From Spirochaetaceae bacterium (lineage in GTDB: Bacteria; Spirochaetota; Spirochaetia; DSM-27196; SKKC01), in contig PUOG01000016.1 of NCBI GenBank assembly GCA_003552745.1, positions 1-7,737 of the forward strand: a DNA stretch of 7,737 bases. The letters run 5' to 3'. The notes beneath the pieces are model-generated. The model searched no databases, was not told where the DNA came from, and saw nothing but the letters and a program-made list of their open reading frames with translations. Shown here one piece after another: positions 7,033-7,737 of this stretch (its first letter is position 1; each line of letters starts with the position of its first letter). A program made the translations under genes and the position numbers.

Positions 7033-7338
7033 GCAGCTTCACGCCGGCATCCGAGTCAGTATGTGGTGCTGTTCACCGTGGCCACCGGCGGCTCCAGCCT
7101 CGACTTCCTGCGTCAACTGTGTCTGGAACTCGGTGCCCCGGAACTGCCCGCTTCTGCGGCTAAACTCACGCGGCTGAATCGCGACGCATTCACCGCTTTC
7201 GCGGCAAAACGCCAGCAGCCGATCCTCATCATCGACGAAAGTCATCTCCTGCGTCTGGAGCTGCTCGCCGCCGCTGCCGAGAAGTGTTCCACGGTTACCG
7301 CAGAACACGTGCGGCTGGCCTTAACGGAGATCCTCTGA
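7033..7338 (+). pseudogene. ExeA/TniB-like AAA ATPase remnant with internal deletion
   Basis: The plus strand encodes HPSQYVVLFTVATGGSSLDF, then LRQLCLELGAPELPASAAKL, then AFAAKRQQPILIIDESHLL. This is the region between Walker A and Walker B of ExeA/TniB/IstB-type AAA ATPases, with Walker B (PILIIDE) at 7219-7239. Immediately after it the frame jumps to a family-like C-terminal tail (AEKCSTVTAEHVRLALTEIL) and stops at 7338. About half the ATPase, including the sensor and arginine-finger regions, is therefore missing. Walker A is not recognisable. The sequence before 7033 has lost its reading frame, although DAEVG in another frame near 6990 may be its remains. In mobile elements such ATPases act with a DDE transposase. 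No such intact partner is in the window. Confidence 0.7.
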
Positions 7339-7400
7339 GAAACTGTTCGGTCAATTGGCTCGCTGAATGTGGAGTGACGAATGAGGTGGGAAATCCCGCT

Positions 7401-7423
7401 CGTCTAATGTGAGACGTTAGACG
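7401..7423. repeat. 7-bp perfect inverted repeat, CGTCTAA/TTAGACG
   Basis: The arms at 7401-7407 and 7417-7423 pair perfectly around a 9-nt loop. Flanking CCGC and GCGG can extend the stem with small bulges. It lies 63 bp after the ATPase remnant and 18 bp before the 45-nt repeat. It could be a transposon end, a hairpin, or the edge of the repeat element. No other copy is in the window. Confidence 0.5.
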
Positions 7424-7440
7424 CTGCGGCGCTCCGTCCT

Positions 7441-7485
7441 GGGCTGGTCGCGGCCTTTCGGCCGCTGCTCGCCCATGCATCCTGG
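7441..7485 (-). repeat. 45-nt dispersed repeat, copy next to the tRNA-Val repeat array
   Basis: On the minus strand this copy folds into a symmetric hairpin: TGGGC pairs with GCCCA, then a 5-by-5 internal loop (GAGCA/GACCA), then a perfect GCGGCC/GGCCGC stem capped by GAAA, a GNRA tetraloop. It matches 6640-6684 in inverted orientation at 34 of 45 positions. Its last three bases overlap the first bases of the tandem array. Its ending, ACCAGCCCA, resembles the array's tRNA-derived CCAGCATCGCCCA with four bases lost, so it may be a degenerate fourth unit. Confidence 0.6.
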
Positions 7486-7548
7486 GCGATGCTGGACTTC
7501 GCGAAGCGAAGCCCAGTTTACAGCGATGGTTCGTTCTTACGAACAGAC
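7483..7548 (-). repeat. tRNA-end tandem unit A (66 bp)
   Basis: Read on the minus strand it ends with TCCAGCATCGCCCA (7496-7483), identical to the last 14 nt of the neighbouring tRNA-Val. Hairpin 1 has arms 7529-7534 and 7539-7544 (GTTCGT/ACGAAC, 4-nt loop). Hairpin 2 has arms 7492-7502 and 7506-7516 (11 bp, 3-nt loop). It differs from unit C at one base of 66. Confidence 0.92.
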
Positions 7549-7616
7549 TGGGCGATGCTGGACGTTGCGAAGCAACGCCCAGCTTGCGGAACTGGTCATC
7601 GCCTCGATGACATAAT
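7549..7616 (-). repeat. tRNA-end tandem unit B (68 bp), divergent
   Basis: It carries the same 14-nt tRNA end (7562-7549). Hairpin 2 (7557-7568 with 7572-7583) is 12 bp and differs from units A and C by two compensated base pairs. Hairpin 1 (7595-7601 with 7605-7611, GTCATCG/CGATGAC) has an unrelated sequence but the same position and shape. Outside the tRNA end and the lower stem, its sequence is largely different from its neighbours. Confidence 0.9.
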
Positions 7617-7682
7617 TGGGCGATGCTGGACTTCGCGAAGCGAAGCCCAGTTTACGGCGATGGTTCGTTCTTACGAACAGAC
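7617..7682 (-). repeat. tRNA-end tandem unit C (66 bp), adjacent to the tRNA
   Basis: It begins at the base after the tRNA discriminator and ends with the same 14-nt tRNA end (7630-7617). Hairpin 1 is 7663-7668 with 7673-7678, and hairpin 2 is 7626-7636 with 7640-7650. It is nearly identical to unit A, although unit B lies between them. Confidence 0.92.
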
Positions 7683-7737
7683 TGGGCGATGCTGGATTTG
7701 AACCAGCGACTTCTACCGTGTGAAGGTAGCACTCTCC
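7683..7737 (-). tRNA. tRNA-Val(CAC), 3' portion, 5' end beyond the window
   Basis: The minus strand shows the end of the D-arm, an anticodon stem CTACC/GGTAG (7725-7729 with 7713-7717) around loop TTCACAC with anticodon CAC (7722-7720, Val codon GUG), a variable loop AAGTC, a T-arm GCTGG-TTCAAAT-CCAGC (7707-7691), and the 3' acceptor strand ATCGCCC (7690-7684) with discriminator A at 7683. CCA is not encoded; GTC follows. The 5' acceptor strand, expected to be GGGCGAT, lies to the right of the window. The tandem repeats start immediately after the discriminator. Confidence 0.93.

Larger units (their letters stand above)
7483..7682 (-). ncRNA. candidate structured RNA array co-transcribed with tRNA-Val
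   Basis: The three units keep a two-hairpin fold while their stem sequences change. The single non-Watson-Crick pair in hairpin 2 (7630 with 7646, and the equivalent in A and B) is A-C on the plus strand but U-G on the minus strand, the strand of the tRNA. This favours an RNA made by read-through from the tRNA gene. There is no T-run after any hairpin, so they do not look like intrinsic terminators. Processing and function are unknown. Confidence 0.4.

Noticed and set aside
7401..7423. Integron attC site
   Set aside because: The whole structure is 23 bp with a 9-nt loop, whereas attC sites need about 55 bp or more with L boxes, and there is no cassette array or integrase in the window.
7492..7650. 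Hairpins of the tandem units as intrinsic terminators of the tRNA
   Set aside because: They are GC-rich and stable, but none is followed by a T-run on the minus strand; each is followed by CATCGCCCA.
7483..7682. CRISPR array
   Set aside because: The repeated parts are long, internally folded and contain the tRNA end. Two of the three units are identical throughout, so there are no unique spacers.
7489..7701. 70-codon plus-strand frame through the tandem repeats
   Set aside because: It runs antisense to the tRNA end. The 68-bp unit shifts the frame, so equivalent units are read as different peptides, and the base-pairing pattern favours RNA structure over coding.

Overview
The window looks like a stretch of a bacterial chromosome of moderately high GC, with every intact gene on the minus strand. 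No marker identifies the organism. A spirochaete-like bacterium is my best guess, because of the URO-D-like and stand-alone pyruvate-kinase-C-like enzymes, several acidic lipoproteins with loose lipoboxes, and a tRNA without an encoded CCA. That is inference, not proof.

Region 1 (1-2468, minus) is a three-gene catabolic-type cluster, transcribed in the order amidohydrolase-2 family metal hydrolase (1482-2468), stand-alone pyruvate kinase alpha/beta-domain protein (706-1320), then a URO-D/methyltransferase-like protein that runs off the left edge (623 to below 1). The family assignments are clear. The substrate and pathway cannot be read from the sequence.

Region 2 (2747-6139, minus) holds three predicted lipoproteins of unrecognised family: one of 60 residues, one of 276 and one of 610. 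The two larger ones are strongly acidic. Gaps of 436 and 278 bp around them contain no convincing gene.

Region 3 (6189-7423) is a mobile-DNA graveyard: an internally deleted IS3-family element with a dead transposase, a frameshifted gene fragment cut by that IS, and an internally deleted plus-strand remnant of an ExeA/TniB-like AAA ATPase. A 45-nt repeat sits inside the dead transposase. It has a second copy in inverted orientation at 7441-7485.

Region 4 (7441-7737) is the most unusual part. The 3' portion of a minus-strand tRNA-Val(CAC) enters from the right edge. Directly downstream of it lie three tandem 66-68 bp units, each ending with an exact copy of the last 14 nt of the tRNA. Every unit contains two hairpins whose stems are kept while their sequences change. 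The one non-Watson-Crick pair in the long hairpin is a G-U only on the tRNA strand, which points to a structured RNA co-transcribed with the tRNA. The layout resembles the tRNA-derived tandem repeats behind E. coli tyrT, but the unit sequence and size differ.
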